This document shows positions 1 to 8,540 of a stretch of 64,000 nt of DNA, piece after piece. Source of the stretch: Polyangiaceae bacterium (GTDB lineage Bacteria > Myxococcota_A > Polyangia > Polyangiales > Polyangiaceae). Both the position numbers and the translations under genes were made by a program. The DNA lies in assembly GCA_025936045.1 (NCBI GenBank), contig JAICUB010000014.1:1-64000 (forward strand). Reading direction: 5' to 3'. The first letter of the stretch is position 1, and the number at the start of each line of letters is the position of its first letter. Below the pieces are notes generated by a model. The model saw only the letters and a list, made by a program, of their open reading frames with translations, searched no databases and had not been told where the DNA came from.

Positions 1-871
1 AGCCGTCGGCGCTCAGGATCGGGCCGAGTTCGGCGAGACGCCGGCCGAACGCGCCGCCCAGCTCGGCGGCTCGTCCGCGCAGCTCCTCGCGGTTACCGCG
101 CACGGTGTTGATCTCGCCGTTGTGCGCGAGCATGCGGAAGGGCTGCGCGAGCTCCCACGTCGGAAACGTGTTGGTGCTGAAGCGCTGATGCACCATCGCG
201 AGCGCGCTCACCATCGCGGGGTCGGTGAGCTCCGTGAAGAAGCCCGCGAGCTGCTCCGCGAGCAGGAGCCCCTTGTAGACGATCGTGCGCGACGAGAGGC
301 TCGGCATGTAGAACGCGCCGCGCCCCGCCATGTTGCTCTCGCGCACGGTCCGCTCGGCCCATTTGCGGATCACGAAGAGCTTGCGCTCGAACGCGTCTTG
401 GTCCTGCTCGGTCGAGCCGATGAACACCTGCTTGATCACCGGCGCGCTCGCCCGAGCCATCGGTCCGAGCGCGTTCTCGTTCACGCGGACGTCGCGCCAG
501 CCGATGAGGCGCTGCCCGGTCCCGAAGATCTTGTCCTCGAGAATGTGCATGCAGCGACGGCGATCGTGTTTGTCGCGCGGCAAGAAGACACAGCCGACGG
601 CGTACTTGCCGGCCTCGGGCAGCTCGACGTCGCTCGCCTCGCATTCGCGACGGAAGAACGGATCGGGCAGCTGAATCAGGATGCCGGCCCCGTCACCGGT
701 CAGTGGATCGCAGCCGCAGGCGCCGCGATGCACGAGGTTCAAAAGAATATCGATGCCCTTCTTAACGATGTCGTGGCTCGCTTGGCCATTCGTTTGGGCG
801 ACGAAGCCGACGCCACAAGCGTCATGCTCGAACTGGGGGTCATAGAGGCCACGGCGGGGAGGTAGGGGCAT
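1..871 (-). CDS. gltB: Glutamate synthase large subunit, N-terminal part (runs off the left edge)
   Basis: N-terminal 290 residues of the large (alpha) subunit of glutamate synthase, which transfers the glutamine amide to 2-oxoglutarate in ammonia assimilation. The frame is open from ATG at 871 to base 1. The start places the conserved HDACGVGF near the N-terminus, so Cys19 would become the N-terminal nucleophile of the class II glutamine amidotransferase domain after loss of a short propeptide. Other hallmarks are HRGACGCDPLTGDGAGI, HQRFSTNTFP and LAHNGEINTVRGN. The FMN, Fe-S and GXGXG domains lie outside the window. A near-consensus promoter lies just upstream (918-946). Confidence 0.93.
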   Translation of the reverse strand, partial: MPLPPRRGLYDPQFEHDACGVGFVAQTNGQASHDIVKKGIDILLNLVHRGACGCDPLTGDGAGILIQLPDPFFRRECEASDVELPEAGKYAVGCVFLPRDKHDRRRCMHILEDKIFGTGQRLIGWRDVRVNENALGPMARASAPVIKQVFIGSTEQDQDAFERKLFVIRKWAERTVRESNMAGRGAFYMPSLSSRTIVYKGLLLAEQLAGFFTELTDPAMVSALAMVHQRFSTNTFPTWELAQPFRMLAHNGEINTVRGNREELRGRAAELGGAFGRRLAELGPILSADG

Positions 872-917
872 GTGGGAAAAGCACCGCCCAGGGGTCAGAG
901 GGGCGAGTGTGCCCGCG

Positions 918-946
918 ATTATATGCTGTAAGTGGCCCGAGGTCAG
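918..946 (-). promoter_or_regulatory. Probable sigma-70 promoter of gltB
   Basis: On the minus strand a perfect TATAAT (923-918) is preceded, 17 bases upstream, by CTGACC (946-941), a partial match to TTGACA. It lies about 47 bases before the gltB start and no other gene start is near. An AT-rich perfect -10 box is conspicuous in this GC-rich sequence. The role is inferred from sequence only. Confidence 0.5.
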
Positions 947-1058
947 GCGGGTCTTTGCGTTCGTCCGCCGTGGCTAGAAACGTCGCCGAGAAGCGACTCG
1001 CGGGCCGGCCGCCGGCGCCGGGGCCTTCGCGCTCTCAGCCCGCCGGTCTCACCCTGAG

Positions 1059-1646
1059 TCAGTGGCGGGTTCGACGCTCGGCTTCGGCGCGAGCGCCGGA
1101 AACGGCGCGGGCCGCGGCGCGTCGGACCTCGCTCAGAATCAGCGCGCGCGGAGCCGGCACGTCAGGGACGATCAAGAGCTCGAGCACGAGGTCGGCCGAG
1201 GTGTCGTCCACCTTGCGGACCCGCCAGTTGGCATCGAGGCGCTTCACGTTGCCCTTCACCATGCGGCCGTGGATGACCTCGTCGCTGCCGACGAGCTTGG
1301 GCGCGTCGAAGCGAACCACCGCCCAAACCTTCGAGGCACCGTGCAGGATCGGCACTTCGAGATACACGTCCGTCTGCTGGCCCACCTTGCCGACCACGCG
1401 CGCCTTCTCGAAGCGGGTGATGATCTGCGAGTAGTGGGGGTAGTCGAGCAGCACCGCGCGAAGCGTGTCGTGGCTCGATTGCACCCGGGCTCTGGCCGCG
1501 CCCGCATCGAGCTCGGAGTTCGGGACCGGCACGTCGTAGCCCTGGATGTCCCGGCTGTCCGCGGCGCGGCTCGCGGCCGGGGCGGCTGCAAGGGCGAGGG
1601 CAAAGGCGGCGGCGACCAGGGACTTCGGACGGGCGAATGGGGCCAT
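1059..1646 (-). CDS. Exported SRPBCC/START-like domain protein
   Basis: About 195 residues. The N-terminus has a basic n-region (MAPFARPKS), an Ala/Leu core and an AxxA-like cleavage region, so Sec export is likely. The mature part (DTLRAVLLDYPHYSQIITRFEKARVVGK, with conserved YP and F/Y spacing) looks like a polyketide-cyclase/START (SRPBCC) fold that binds hydrophobic ligands. No enzyme activity can be assigned. I chose ATG 1646 because it gives the best signal peptide; ATG 1670 and GTG 1736 are in-frame alternatives. None has a clear Shine-Dalgarno. The gene lies upstream of gltB on the same strand, 187 bases away. Confidence 0.65.
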   Translation of the reverse strand: MAPFARPKSLVAAAFALALAAAPAASRAADSRDIQGYDVPVPNSELDAGAARARVQSSHDTLRAVLLDYPHYSQIITRFEKARVVGKVGQQTDVYLEVPILHGASKVWAVVRFDAPKLVGSDEVIHGRMVKGNVKRLDANWRVRKVDDTSADLVLELLIVPDVPAPRALILSEVRRAAARAVSGARAEAERRTRH

Positions 1647-1772
1647 ACAAGCACTTAATGCACGGCGCATGCCGTGCGGGCCCGCTGGAATGAGGCCGGA
1701 TTTACGGGCACTTGAAGCGTTTTCTGGCAGCGCCACCCCGACGAGTGACGCACCAGCGGCACACCCGTTACG

Positions 1773-2153
1773 CTATTCCGTGCGGTCCGGGTCACTGGCG
1801 GGGCCGGCGTCGAGCGGACCAATCGTGCAGGTGCCGGCGAACTGAACGCCTTTCTCGATGTGCACCTCGGGGGCGTGCAGCGTCCCCGTGGCCCGCGCCG
1901 GGACGTAGAGCTCGATCGAATGAGCTGCGCGCACGCTGCCCTGCAGAACGCCACCTTTGACGATCACCGTGCCGACTTCGATCTGCGCGTCGACGTCTGC
2001 GCCGTCGCCGATGACGAGCGCGTCGTCGCCGCGGATCTCGCCGCGGAAGCTGCCGTCGATGCGTACGCGCCCCTCGAAATGCAGCTTGCCCTCGAAGTGT
2101 GTGCCTCGCCCGAGCAGGGCGGTGAGCTCCGTGGAAGGAAGGGCGGACGCCAT
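1773..2153 (-). CDS. Bactofilin (polymer-forming cytoskeletal protein)
   Basis: 126 residues, typical of the family (DUF583). A short N-terminal tail (ALPSTELTALLGRGTHFEG) precedes repeated hydrophobic strands spaced like a right-handed beta-helix: GKLHFEGRVRIDGSFRGEI, LVIGDGADVDAQIEVGTVIVKGGVLQG. Bactofilins polymerise without nucleotide at the membrane and organise cell shape or chromosome attachment; which role applies here cannot be read from sequence. ATG at 2153. It follows the 2191-3501 lipoprotein gene on the same strand at 37 bases and may be co-transcribed with it. Confidence 0.9.
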   Translation of the reverse strand: MASALPSTELTALLGRGTHFEGKLHFEGRVRIDGSFRGEIRGDDALVIGDGADVDAQIEVGTVIVKGGVLQGSVRAAHSIELYVPARATGTLHAPEVHIEKGVQFAGTCTIGPLDAGPASDPDRTE

Positions 2154-2190
2154 GAGGGCGCCATCCTAGCGCGGGGTGACACTCCCGCGT

Positions 2191-3501
2191 CTACTTCCAC
2201 CAATGCAGGGTCGCGAGCTCGTGCGGCATGGCCGTCGGGCTCGCGTTCGGGTCGACGCCCTGCACGATGATTTCGCCGTACGGTCCCGTTTGGGGTCGAT
2301 CCGGCGAGACCAGGTAAAGCTCCGTGTGCCACGAGGCTTGGGGGACGTCGCCGAAGTCCACCCCATCGATGCCGCTCGCGGCGGCAAAGGCGTCGCGCCC
2401 GAGCGGGTCGTCGTGGACCGCCTCGACCCATGCGTTCGTGAGGGCGCCGTCGGCGTCGTACGTTGCGGCGGCGTTGGCGAGTTCGTCGATGTGAACGCGC
2501 CCGTCACTGCTCGTGATGCGAAGCGGTACCCGCATCCCGACCCCGCCGCTCCCCAAGCAAGCGCTCGTGGGTGCGCCGACCGACGTCGTCACCGTCACGT
2601 CACCCGTGTCGCTCCAGGCGCCCGGAAGCGGATCGGGACCGAGGAGAGCGGCCATGCTCGTCACGACCTCGTTCGGGCTCGCGCCGTTCAGCGCTGCGTC
2701 CCGTTCGTCGGGCGCGAGCGGCCGCGTATAAGGTTCGCAGGCGTCGTCCGGGAACTTCGCGACGAGAGGCGCGTACACGTAGCGAGGTCCGGAAGCCACG
2801 TCGCTGTCGCTCGGCTCGTAGCTCGCGTCGATGAGTCTCACGTCGAAAGAGCCGCGCACCCCTTGCGGCCACAAAACCATGCTGACGCCGAATTCCCCGG
2901 CGAGCGGCGCCGGCCACGGGTCAGGGTGCAGCATGAGCGAGCCGAAGCCCTCCCGGAGATCGACGGTGCCCTCGAGTGTCGGCACGAGGGCTCCTAGGTA
3001 CGAGTGCATGACCCCGCCGATCGAAATTGCTTGGTCGGCGGTCGAGAGCGTAAAGCCCACGTTCGCGCGGAAGTACTCGGGACAATTCGACGCGACGAGA
3101 GGGGTCACCTCGTCCACGCCGAGCAACGTCAGCTCGACATGAACGCTGGTGTGCGGATCGTAGCCGGTCGCCGGCTCTCCCGCGGTTTCCGTGGGTGTCC
3201 ACACGAGGGGCGCGTCGAAGACCTGATTCATCAGATCCACCTCGGTGAAGCCCTTCGCGCGGGCGGTGTCGACATCGAGCGGCGTCACGCTGCCGTTCTG
3301 ACAGCCGCCCCCGCTGCCGAAGTCCGAGGTCTGCCCGCCTGCGATCGGAAGCTCCGCGCAGCCCGTGCAGAGCGGGCCGCTCGTCTCGCCGTTCCCCGCC
3401 GGCGCGCCCTGCGAGCTCGCGCACGCGCCGCCGAGTAGCCCCGCGACGAGTGCCGCAGCGCTCGTGTAGGCCCTGCCTTTTCTCCTCCCGATGTCCTGCA
3501 T
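2191..3501 (-). CDS. Predicted lipoprotein of unknown function
   Basis: About 436 residues from ATG 3501. The N-terminus MQDIGRRKGRAYTS plus a hydrophobic run ending LLGGAC gives a good lipobox. A second Cys pair (LCTGC) follows shortly. The rest is a soluble region without motifs that I recognise. Upstream in-frame starts up to 3576 would add a Met/Cys-rich leader that spoils the signal peptide. It is divergent from the DUF4423 regulator, with 89 bases between them containing a palindrome, so control by that regulator is plausible. Confidence 0.7.
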   Translation of the reverse strand: MQDIGRRKGRAYTSAAALVAGLLGGACASSQGAPAGNGETSGPLCTGCAELPIAGGQTSDFGSGGGCQNGSVTPLDVDTARAKGFTEVDLMNQVFDAPLVWTPTETAGEPATGYDPHTSVHVELTLLGVDEVTPLVASNCPEYFRANVGFTLSTADQAISIGGVMHSYLGALVPTLEGTVDLREGFGSLMLHPDPWPAPLAGEFGVSMVLWPQGVRGSFDVRLIDASYEPSDSDVASGPRYVYAPLVAKFPDDACEPYTRPLAPDERDAALNGASPNEVVTSMAALLGPDPLPGAWSDTGDVTVTTSVGAPTSACLGSGGVGMRVPLRITSSDGRVHIDELANAAATYDADGALTNAWVEAVHDDPLGRDAFAAASGIDGVDFGDVPQASWHTELYLVSPDRPQTGPYGEIIVQGVDPNASPTAMPHELATLHWWK

Positions 3502-3575
3502 GCAAGGAAGGTGGCATTCCGCGAGTCGCCCGACAATGCCTGATCTGCACATCTGGGACATGGAACGCTCGTGCA

Positions 3576-3591
3576 TGTGCTAATTAGAACA
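3576..3591. promoter_or_regulatory. Palindromic operator-like site, TGT..CTAATTAG..ACA
   Basis: TGTGCTAATTAGAACA is an imperfect 16-base palindrome (one mismatched pair) around a perfect CTAATTAG core. It is the most AT-rich spot between a lipoprotein gene and a DNA-binding regulator, and touches the annotated start codon of the regulator. A second TGT(N8)ACA (TGTTACGTGTGACA) lies about 22 bases downstream. An autoregulatory site is an inference. Confidence 0.35.
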
Positions 3592-4640
3592 TGATGCCAC
3601 GTAATTCCAGGCTGTTACGTGTGACAAAAAGTGGTCGTCCGCGGCATGACACGAACGAGGCCCTCGACTTCGAGCGCGTCGCCTCGGAGCTCGTGAGAAG
3701 CGTGCGCGGCAACGCGTCGCGCGCTCGGGTCAGCCGTCGCGGTGGCTATCGCAGCAACAGCGTGAGCCGCTGGGAGGCGGGCACGGCGTTTCCGACGGCC
3801 GCTCGCTTTCTCTCCTTGTTGAACGAGCTCGAGCCCGAGCGGCCGCCGTACGTGGAGCGCTTCTTCGTGCGGCGGCCTGCCGTATTCGAGACGCTCGATC
3901 CGACGTCACCCGCCGGAGTCGCGGCCTTCCTGCGCGAATTGCGCGGCAAGACGCCCATCGTCGCCATCGCGCGCGACTCGGGTTTCAACCGGTATAGCGT
4001 GTCGCGCTGGCTCGAAGGGCAGGCGGAGCCTCGACTGCCCGAATTTTTGTGTCTGGTCGAGACCCTGAGCCGGCGACTGCTCGACTTCATCGCGTGCGTG
4101 AGCGATCCGCGGCGAGTAAATTCGGTCGTTCGCGCCTGGGAGCGTCTCGAACTCGCGCGCTCACTTGCCTACGACCTACCTTGGTCGCACGCGGTTCTGC
4201 GCGCGCTCGAGCTGGACAGCGGGGCGCGCCAGCACCAAAAAGCCTGGCTGGCCGAACGGCTGGGCATCGGCGTCGCGGAGGTATCGGCGGCGCTCCGGGC
4301 ACTCGTCGCGAGCGGTCAGGTCCAAAGAAGCGGCGGGCGGTACCGCATCGAGCGCATCCTGAACGTGGATACGAGTCGTGAGCGGACGCGTGCCCAGGGG
4401 CTGAAAATCGCGTGGACCCGAACGGCGTTCGAGCGCATGCAGGCGGGCGCGCCGGGGGCATACGGGTACACGCTTTTCGCCGTCTCGCGCGCGGATCTAG
4501 CGCGCCTGCGCGAGCTCCACCTCGAGTACGTGCGGGCGATGCAATACCTCATCGGTGAGTCTTCGCCGGGCGAGTGCGTCGGGTTGTATTGCGCGCAGCT
4601 TCTGGATCTGGCCGCGAAGGATAACGTCTTCGGCGCGTAG
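3591..4640 (+). CDS. DUF4423 (TIGR02147-like) family regulator
   Basis: 349 residues. Two helix-turn-helix-like repeats occur near the N-terminus (SRRGGYRSNSVSRWEAGTAFPT and ARDSGFNRYSVSRWLEGQAEPR), each with the xSVSRW recognition-helix pattern. The C-terminal half (AWLAERLGIGVAEVSAALRALVASGQVQRSGGRYRI, then a long alpha-helical domain) matches the DUF4423 layout known from Fibrobacter and deltaproteobacteria. It is probably a DNA-binding transcription factor controlling neighbours. The ATG is preceded by no clear ribosome site; GTG 3621 is an alternative start that would free the palindrome from the coding region. Confidence 0.7.
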   Translation: MMPRNSRLLRVTKSGRPRHDTNEALDFERVASELVRSVRGNASRARVSRRGGYRSNSVSRWEAGTAFPTAARFLSLLNELEPERPPYVERFFVRRPAVFETLDPTSPAGVAAFLRELRGKTPIVAIARDSGFNRYSVSRWLEGQAEPRLPEFLCLVETLSRRLLDFIACVSDPRRVNSVVRAWERLELARSLAYDLPWSHAVLRALELDSGARQHQKAWLAERLGIGVAEVSAALRALVASGQVQRSGGRYRIERILNVDTSRERTRAQGLKIAWTRTAFERMQAGAPGAYGYTLFAVSRADLARLRELHLEYVRAMQYLIGESSPGECVGLYCAQLLDLAAKDNVFGA

Positions 4641-4697
4641 CGTCGCGAGCGGGGGCGGCGGCGTTCGCTCTCGCCAAGCCAGGGCATAAAGGTAAGA

Positions 4698-5852
4698 ATG
4701 CGTTCGATGCTTGGTCGCGCTTTCGGCGTGCTCGCCTTTGCCGGGCTGCTCGCCGTGTCTCCACGAGCGCCTGCCCAGACGGCGACGTCCGATCGAGTCG
4801 AGCAAGACGCGCGCGCCGCCGGCGGGGAGTCCAAGAAGCCCCTCCCGTGGCACGACTCGTCGTTGCTCTGGGTGCAGCGCGCGAGCACGCAGACGCTCGG
4901 TGTCGGGCCGAGGCCGCTGAGCCCGAACCCTTACTACGATTGGGTGTTCTACCTGCGTCCGCGCTACTACTTCTGGGAGAACGACACGTCTTCCCTCGGC
5001 GTCCGAGGGCAACTCGAGCTCGACCACGAGTTTACCAACAGCGATACGACGACGGAAAAGCACGAGACGCTGTTGGCGGACACGGTCCTCGCGCTCGTGC
5101 CCGAACACGCCTTCGTCGCGCAGGGCGAATACCTGACGCTGCTTTCACTGAGCTTGCCGCGCGTCGTGCTTCCGACCGCCAAGGCGAGCTACAACGCGGG
5201 GAACCTCGCGCAGGTCGGCGTGCGGGCCTTCCTGTTGCAGGATTTGCCGCTGCGCGAGAACGAGTCGTGGTTCCCGCGCGCGCGCCTCGCGCTGCGGGCG
5301 GGCTATTCGTATCAGTTCGCGCGTTACGTCGTGCCCGAGCTTTCGAGCTTGAACCAGGTGCGCATGGATCTCGAGGGCCATAGCGTCTCGAACAATCAAA
5401 TCGCGGGCGCCGCGCTGCCCGAGCACCTCTTCGTCTTCCATGGGCTCGCGGGCGCGGACATTTGGCGCAACGTCGTCGGTTTCGACGCGGAGTTCGGGCT
5501 CGATCCCGCGATCAAGTTTCCACTTCGAGAGCACACGGTGCTCGATTTTCCACTGACGGGTCCGTACGACGTGCAAACCGTCGACCGCCCGCAGCGCTAC
5601 GGCGTGCTGACGCTGCTCGACGTTTACGTGGAGGCGCGCGCTTTGGAGAACGCCTTCCACGTCGCGCTCGGCTACGAGAACATCACGAACCAGCTCGCAC
5701 CGGCCGGCAACCACCGAAGCCCACTTTGGAGCCCGGACGCGCACTTCTATCTGCGCTTGGAGTTCGTCCCGGATCTCTTGGTCGAACCGCCCGCTCCCAC
5801 GGCGCCGCGCGCGGGCCCGGCGCCCGGCCGCAACGTTGCAAGCTTGCGCTGA
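4698..5852 (+). CDS. Probable outer-membrane beta-barrel protein, function unknown
   Basis: 384 residues. The signal peptide MRSMLGRAFGVLAFAGLLAVSPRAPAQ has a clear AQ cleavage region. The mature chain alternates aromatic and polar residues in short strands (WVFYLRPRYYFW, LGVRGQLELDHEF, LRAGYSYQFARYV, FHVALGYENI, HFYLRLEFVPD), as in outer-membrane barrels. It ends in a Pro/Ala-rich tail rather than a terminal Phe. AAGGT lies 5 bases before ATG. I do not recognise the family. Confidence 0.6.
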   Translation: MRSMLGRAFGVLAFAGLLAVSPRAPAQTATSDRVEQDARAAGGESKKPLPWHDSSLLWVQRASTQTLGVGPRPLSPNPYYDWVFYLRPRYYFWENDTSSLGVRGQLELDHEFTNSDTTTEKHETLLADTVLALVPEHAFVAQGEYLTLLSLSLPRVVLPTAKASYNAGNLAQVGVRAFLLQDLPLRENESWFPRARLALRAGYSYQFARYVVPELSSLNQVRMDLEGHSVSNNQIAGAALPEHLFVFHGLAGADIWRNVVGFDAEFGLDPAIKFPLREHTVLDFPLTGPYDVQTVDRPQRYGVLTLLDVYVEARALENAFHVALGYENITNQLAPAGNHRSPLWSPDAHFYLRLEFVPDLLVEPPAPTAPRAGPAPGRNVASLR

Positions 5853-5940
5853 GCCGCCTCGTTCGCAAGGACCGCTCGGCCGGCGCGACACCGACGGCTG
5901 ATTTGTCGAACAGGGCGGTGGGCAGGCTATGCTGTAGAGC

Positions 5941-6954
5941 GTGGCACCCGTGTCGAGCGACCCGCCGCACTCCTCGAAGGCGGGCGTGATTGTCGTGGCC
6001 GACGACGACCGGCTCACGCGCGAGCTCTTGGCAGGCATGCTGCGTTCGCGCGGCCACGAGGTCGAAGTGGTCCCGGACGGCCAGGCGGCGGTCGAGCGCG
6101 TCGCGCGCGGCGGTGTCCACCTCGTGTTGCTCGACGTGCTGATGCCGCGCCTCGGCGGGCTCGAGGCCTGCCGGCTGCTGAAGGGCATGACGAGCGGCGC
6201 GTTTTTGCCCGTCGTGCTCGTGACCGTGAAAACCGACAGCCAGAGCCGAGTGGAAGGCCTTAAAATCGGCGCCGACGATTACGTGTGCAAGCCGTTCGAC
6301 GAGAACGAGCTCATGGCGCGCGTCGAGGCGATGCTGCGCATCAAGCGCCTACACGATCACGTCGCGGATGCTCGGCAGCGCCTCGAGCAGCTCAGCATTC
6401 ACGACGACCTCACCGGCCTCTACAACTATCGCCATCTCCAGGTTCGGCTCGGCGAGGAGTACAAGCGCGCCGAGCGGCACCGCGAATCTCTCGCGTGCAT
6501 GGCCATCGACATCGACCGCTTGCAGCTGCAGAACGAGGTGGGTGGTCGTACGCACGGCGACCGCGTGCTCCGGCACGTCGCAGACACCGTTCGCCGCACG
6601 ATCCGCGACGGCGACGTGCTTGCTCGTTTCGGTGGCGATGAGTTTCTAGCGGTGCTCCCCGGCTTGCACTTCTCGGGTGCCGTGGCCGTCGCCGAGCGTT
6701 TTTTCCGGGATTTACGCGAGCGCCCGCTCGCGAGCGAACTGGCCCGCACACATCCGGTGACCGTGTCGGTCGGAGTGGCCCTTTTCCCCTCGCGCGACGT
6801 GAGAACACGGGACTCCTTGCTCCGGTCGGCCGACCTTGCGTTGGGCATGGCTAAACGCGAGGGTGGCGGGCGCGTTTGCGTCTACCAGCAGGAAGGCCAA
6901 ATCTACACACCCCTCGTCGGCAGTCCGGGGGAGGGATCCGAAGGACGAGGCTGA
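5941..6954 (+). CDS. Response regulator with GGDEF domain (diguanylate cyclase)
   Basis: 337 residues from GTG 5941. The receiver domain (about 15-130) has the acidic pocket D21-D23, phospho-acceptor D65 in LLDVLMPR and the CKPF lysine. A coiled linker leads to a GGDEF domain with an intact active site (RFGGDEFLAVLP) and an RDGD I-site five residues before it, so product inhibition by c-di-GMP is expected. PleD/WspR-like output. Its stop is 4 bases before the start of the NtrC-type regulator, so the two form one transcription unit. Confidence 0.93.
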   Translation: MAPVSSDPPHSSKAGVIVVADDDRLTRELLAGMLRSRGHEVEVVPDGQAAVERVARGGVHLVLLDVLMPRLGGLEACRLLKGMTSGAFLPVVLVTVKTDSQSRVEGLKIGADDYVCKPFDENELMARVEAMLRIKRLHDHVADARQRLEQLSIHDDLTGLYNYRHLQVRLGEEYKRAERHRESLACMAIDIDRLQLQNEVGGRTHGDRVLRHVADTVRRTIRDGDVLARFGGDEFLAVLPGLHFSGAVAVAERFFRDLRERPLASELARTHPVTVSVGVALFPSRDVRTRDSLLRSADLALGMAKREGGGRVCVYQQEGQIYTPLVGSPGEGSEGRG

Positions 6955-6958
6955 GGCG

Positions 6959-8416
6959 ATGGAGGCGAGTATCCGGCCGGGTGAGCTCGGCGGCCCGAGC
7001 ATGGAGGCGGCGCCGCCGCGCGTGCTCGTGGTGGATGACGAGCCCGGGCTCCGTCGCGCGCTGACGCGGCTGCTGCAGGCGAACGGCATCAGCGTGCGCA
7101 CCGCCGATGACGGCGCGATGGCGATGGATGTGCTCGCGGAGGAAGCGTTCGACGTAGCGCTCGTCGACCTGATGATGCCGCGCATGAACGGCCTCGAGCT
7201 CCTGCAGCACATCAAGAAGCGGCATGCGGGGACGCAGGTCGTCTTGATGACGGCGTTCGGCGACGTAGAGACGGCGGTGCAGGCGGTGCGCGCGGGCGCG
7301 CATCACTTCCTGACCAAGCCGTTCCGGTCGAACGACGAAGTGGTGCTCGCGATCGCGAAAGCCGCCGAGCACCGGCGGCTCGTGGACCATGCGGCGATGC
7401 TCGAGCGGCGGCTCGAGCAGATGCAGAAATTCGGCGGCCTGATCGGCAATTCGCCGAAAATGCAGGAGGTGTATCGGCTCGCGCTCGGCGTCGCGACCAC
7501 CGCCTCGACCGTGCTCATCCTCGGCGAAAGCGGGACGGGCAAGGAGCTCACCGCGCGCGCGATCCACCAGCATTCGGCCCGTTCCCAGAAGCCGTTCGTG
7601 CCGGTCAACTGTTCGGCGATTCCGGTGGACCTCGTCGAGAGCGAGCTCTTCGGCCACGTGAAGGGCGCGTTCACCGGCGCGACGACGTCGCGGCCCGGCC
7701 TGTTCGAGGTGGCCGACTCGGGTACGCTGTTTCTCGACGAAGTCGGGGATCTGCCGCCGCTCGCTCAGGTGAAGCTCCTGCGCGCGCTGCAAGAGGCGGA
7801 AATCAAGCGCGTCGGTTCCAACGAGACGAAGACCGTCGACGTGCGCGTGGTTGCCGCGACCAACGTCGACTTGAAGACGCGCATCAACGAGGGGCGCTTT
7901 CGCGAGGATCTCTATTATCGGCTGAATGTCGTCGCGATTTCGCTGCCACCGCTGCGCGAGCGTCCCGAGGACATCCCGTTGCTCGCGCAGCACTTCGTGA
8001 CCAAATACGCCGAGCGCGCGAACCGGCCCGTTCGCACGATCAGCCCCGCGGCGATGGAAATCTTGAAGGCGGCATTGTGGAAGGGCAACGTGCGGGAGCT
8101 CGAGAACGCGATCGAGCACGCGGTCGTATTCTGCACGGGTGAGAGCGTCGAGCCGCGCGACCTGCCGGACACCGAGCAGCCGAAGCGCGACACGCCCGTG
8201 CCGCACGTGAACGGCGACGCCGCCCTCGGCGAGCTGCCGTTTCCGGTCGCCAAGGCGCGCGCGCTCGCGGCGTTCGAGGCGTCCTACTTCCAGGGTGCGC
8301 TCGATCGCGCGGGCGGCAACGTGTCGGAAGCGGCGCGACTTTCGGGTCTCGACCGCTCGAACTTCCGGCGTGCGGCCCGCCGCGCGGGCGTGAAAATGCG
8401 CGACGAAGGCGGCTAG
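6959..8416 (+). CDS. Sigma-54-dependent response regulator, NtrC family
   Basis: 485 residues from ATG 6959, preceded by GAGG; an upstream in-frame start would overlap the previous gene by 40 codons. The receiver has phospho-acceptor D70 (ALVDLMMPR). The AAA+ domain has Walker A GESGTGKE, the sigma-54 contact loop GAFTGA, and Walker B TLFLDEVG. The C-terminal Fis-type helix-turn-helix is GNVSEAARLSGLDRSNFRRAA. It should activate sigma-54 promoters when phosphorylated. The cognate kinase is not adjacent. It precedes the tripartite exporter operon, which is a candidate target. Confidence 0.95.
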   Translation: MEASIRPGELGGPSMEAAPPRVLVVDDEPGLRRALTRLLQANGISVRTADDGAMAMDVLAEEAFDVALVDLMMPRMNGLELLQHIKKRHAGTQVVLMTAFGDVETAVQAVRAGAHHFLTKPFRSNDEVVLAIAKAAEHRRLVDHAAMLERRLEQMQKFGGLIGNSPKMQEVYRLALGVATTASTVLILGESGTGKELTARAIHQHSARSQKPFVPVNCSAIPVDLVESELFGHVKGAFTGATTSRPGLFEVADSGTLFLDEVGDLPPLAQVKLLRALQEAEIKRVGSNETKTVDVRVVAATNVDLKTRINEGRFREDLYYRLNVVAISLPPLRERPEDIPLLAQHFVTKYAERANRPVRTISPAAMEILKAALWKGNVRELENAIEHAVVFCTGESVEPRDLPDTEQPKRDTPVPHVNGDAALGELPFPVAKARALAAFEASYFQGALDRAGGNVSEAARLSGLDRSNFRRAARRAGVKMRDEGG

Positions 8417-8428
8417 GCCTCGGCGGGA

Positions 8429-8450
8429 CCCCTTCTCCCGACGGAAGGGG
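8429..8450. terminator. Hairpin after the response-regulator pair
   Basis: CCCCTTC and GAAGGGG form a perfect 7-base-pair stem with an 8-base loop, 13 bases after the NtrC-type stop codon. There is no T-tract, so it may be a weak terminator or an mRNA 3' stabilising hairpin. Confidence 0.35.
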
Positions 8451-8540
8451 GTGGCGCAAGCCATTCACACTGAAATTTCGGCTGGCGAGAGCCCACGGAT
8501 TTGTTCATGGTCGACGCCTAAGAGCTAAGGTGCGCCGACC

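Noticed and set aside
872-1058. Coding region between gltB and the SRPBCC gene
   Set aside because: Short ORFs there have no conserved features; the interval holds the gltB promoter.
6851-8464. 537-codon minus-strand ORF across the NtrC-type gene
   Set aside because: It is antisense to a clearly conserved sigma-54 activator; Arg/His-rich translation typical of a shadow frame.
8417-8540. Sigma-54 promoter for the exporter operon
   Set aside because: Candidate GG(N10)GC patterns fail at the GC element.
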